Below are positions 62,457 to 63,509 of a DNA stretch of 63,509 nucleotides, piece after piece. The position numbers were made by a program, and so were the translations under genes. Origin of the DNA: Clostridiales bacterium. Its GTDB lineage: Bacteria; Bacillota; Clostridia; TANB77; CAG-508. Numbering within the stretch: the stretch's first letter is position 1; each line of letters begins with the position of its first letter. Where the stretch lies: assembly GCA_003534295.1 (NCBI GenBank), contig DPDV01000018.1, positions 448-63,956 on the forward strand. Reading direction: 5' to 3'. The notes beneath the pieces are model-generated. The model worked only from the letters and a program-made list of their open reading frames with translations, did no database searches and was not told where the DNA came from.

Positions 62457-63164
62457 ATGAAGAAAATTCATGAAAAAATTTTATTTATTCTATTCATTAT
62501 TACAGGTATATTATTAATAGGAGTAAGCACTTTTGCACATTCTGGAAGAACGGATTCGAGCGGAGGGCATAGAGACAACAAAAACAAAAGTGGCTTAGGT
62601 AGTTATCATTACCATTGTGGAGGAAATCCTGCTCATTTGCACACAGGTGGAGTATGTCCATACTCATCAAATACATCTAAAGGTAGTAAATCAAATTCAG
62701 AAGAAGACACAAAAGAAACCATAGCAAAACCATCTGATATAGAGGTAACAAAAGTAGAAATAAATGCAAGTACAAAAAGTATTGAAGTGGGAGAAAGCAA
62801 AATATTGACAGCAACAATATTACCAAGTAATGCGACAGATAAAAAAATCTCATGGGAATCAAGTGATGAAAGAATAGCAATGATTAATGAAGAAGGAAAA
62901 CTAGTTGCTAAAGGAGCTGGCACTGTGGATATAACTGCAACAATGTCTAATGGCAAAACAAGTACAATAAAAGTAAACGTTAAAGAGAAATCGACAGTAG
63001 AAAATAATACTATCATTAAAACTGCAACAAATAATCAGGTGGGCAATAAAGAAGAAACTATAGGAGACAAGAAGGAAAAAGCAAACCCGTTGGCAGGAAT
63101 TATAGGGTTAGGCACATTAGGCGGAGCAGGATATGCAGGATATAGAAAATTTAAAAAAGAATAA
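62457..63164 (+). CDS. Surface protein with YHYH motif and Big2 domain
   Basis: A 235-residue exported protein: signal peptide (1-27), a YHYH region (SGLGSYHYHCGGNPAHLHTG, about 44-63) that looks like a metal- or water-binding loop, a Ser-rich linker, one bacterial Ig-like (Big2) domain (about 98-175), and a C-terminal hydrophobic helix with a basic tail (GTLGGAGYAGYRKFKKE). No LPXTG is present, so it is probably membrane-anchored. The function is unknown; cell-surface display is likely. Confidence 0.82.
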   Translation: MKKIHEKILFILFIITGILLIGVSTFAHSGRTDSSGGHRDNKNKSGLGSYHYHCGGNPAHLHTGGVCPYSSNTSKGSKSNSEEDTKETIAKPSDIEVTKVEINASTKSIEVGESKILTATILPSNATDKKISWESSDERIAMINEEGKLVAKGAGTVDITATMSNGKTSTIKVNVKEKSTVENNTIIKTATNNQVGNKEETIGDKKEKANPLAGIIGLGTLGGAGYAGYRKFKKE

Positions 63165-63168
63165 CATT

Positions 63169-63219
63169 AATTAGGGACAGTCCCTAATTGTCCCGTTTGC
63201 ACAGTCTGGGACATCCCTT
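63169..63219. repeat. REP-like palindromic element
   Basis: AATTAGGGA-CAG-TCCCTAATT (63169-63189) is a perfect stem with a 3-nt loop, and GGGAC/GTCCC pairing is repeated in the next 30 nt (GTCCCGT, TCTGGGACATCCC). The composition is unlike the AT-rich surroundings. Such units resemble REP/RAYT-associated repeats, and the stem could also end the upstream transcript. Confidence 0.5.
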
Positions 63220-63281
63220 AAATTGTCGATTTTTGGGGTATGATTTTTCTTGTGCTAATTTAATGTATATATTAAAATAGA

Positions 63282-63317
63282 GATTGTAAAACTGCTTAAT
63301 GTTTTACAGTCTTTTTT
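63282..63317 (+). terminator. Intrinsic terminator
   Basis: GATTGTAAAAC (63282-63292) pairs with GTTTTACAGTC (63301-63311) with one G-T pair, followed by TTTTTT. No gene is visible directly before it. Confidence 0.7.
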
Positions 63318-63456
63318 CATAATGTTTTTTTCAAGTTATTTCTTAGAGAAATGTTTTCTAAGAAGTTGTCTTACAATTTTTCAAATGTATTAAATCCAAA
63401 AAGAAAGTAGGTGATAATTTATCAAATAAAAAAGAAAAAAAGAAAGGATGAAGTAA

Positions 63457-63509
63457 ATGAAAAATGTAAAAACATTATCACCAAAGTTAGACGTTGTATT
63501 TCAAGCATT
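63457..63509 (+). CDS. Start of a PD-(D/E)XK nuclease-family (Rpn-like) gene, cut by window end
   Basis: AAAGGATG precedes ATG 63457, which opens MKNVKTLSPKLDVVFQA and runs off the window. The LSPKLDVVF opening is typical of Rpn-type PD-(D/E)XK nuclease family transposase proteins (LSPKNDFVF). Only 17 codons are visible, so the assignment is tentative. Confidence 0.5.
   Translation, partial: MKNVKTLSPKLDVVFQA

Overview
The window is a piece of a low-G+C, endospore-forming Clostridia genome, probably an uncultured gut-type lineage. Sporulation genes (gerM-type, spmA, spmB, spoIIR), Firmicutes housekeeping genes and strong GGAGG ribosome binding sites support this; the species cannot be named from the sequence.

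Region 1 (1-19.2 kb) is mostly core: a frameshifted patatin-like lipase, a giant acyl-CoA dehydratase activase-type protein, GerM, two RNA methyltransferases (TrmN6-like, RsmI), an AbrB/zinc-finger regulator, SpmAB, a WalJ-type hydrolase, MurA, SpoIIR, a UDP-sugar pyrophosphorylase with a phosphoglucomutase, and a HelD-like helicase with two frameshifts. Between abrB and spmA lies the scar of a lost type V-A CRISPR system: the first 38 codons of cas12a, then a single degenerate 36-nt direct repeat and a terminator.

Region 2 (19.3-24.3 kb) is accessory: a LytTR regulator with a membrane partner, a protein built of 52-residue HTH-like tandem repeats, and a protein with a transglutaminase-like Cys-His-Asp arrangement.

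Region 3 (24.5-42.1 kb) is a tandem integrative island at the 3' end of tRNA-Pro(TGG). Three direct copies of the tRNA 3' end (24499, 26907, 42074) bound a small decayed segment (Fic/Doc-like protein, kinase remnant, MazG-like protein, integrase remnant) and a ~15 kb segment. The larger one has a truncated integrase and one long plus-strand gene train: heptose-type sugar isomerase, P-loop kinase, membrane glycosyltransferase, radical SAM, Gfo/Idh/MocA oxidoreductase, second radical SAM, HD phosphohydrolase, an AspRS-like enzyme without an anticodon-binding domain, two S51 (peptidase E-like) paralogues, an ATPase, a frameshifted UDP-sugar pyrophosphorylase, an HddA-like sugar kinase and a HAD phosphatase. 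I read this as an uncharacterised pathway for a modified, possibly aminoacylated heptose or related sugar; it is the best candidate here for an undescribed system. A 5'-truncated, compositionally foreign archaeal-type AspRS gene sits beside the tRNA.

Region 4 (42.3-63.5 kb) holds a DUF2207 membrane protein, tRNA-Arg(ACG), an XRE/LemA/DUF3137 operon, and then a complete Wzx/Wzy-type surface polysaccharide locus. That locus runs from an LCP ligase through a 4,6-dehydratase, aminotransferase, initiating phosphoglycosyltransferase and acetyltransferase (a bacillosamine-type amino sugar route) to glycosyltransferases, Wzy, Wzx and a pyruvyltransferase/FrhB fusion. A YHYH/Big2 surface protein and the start of an Rpn-type gene close the window.
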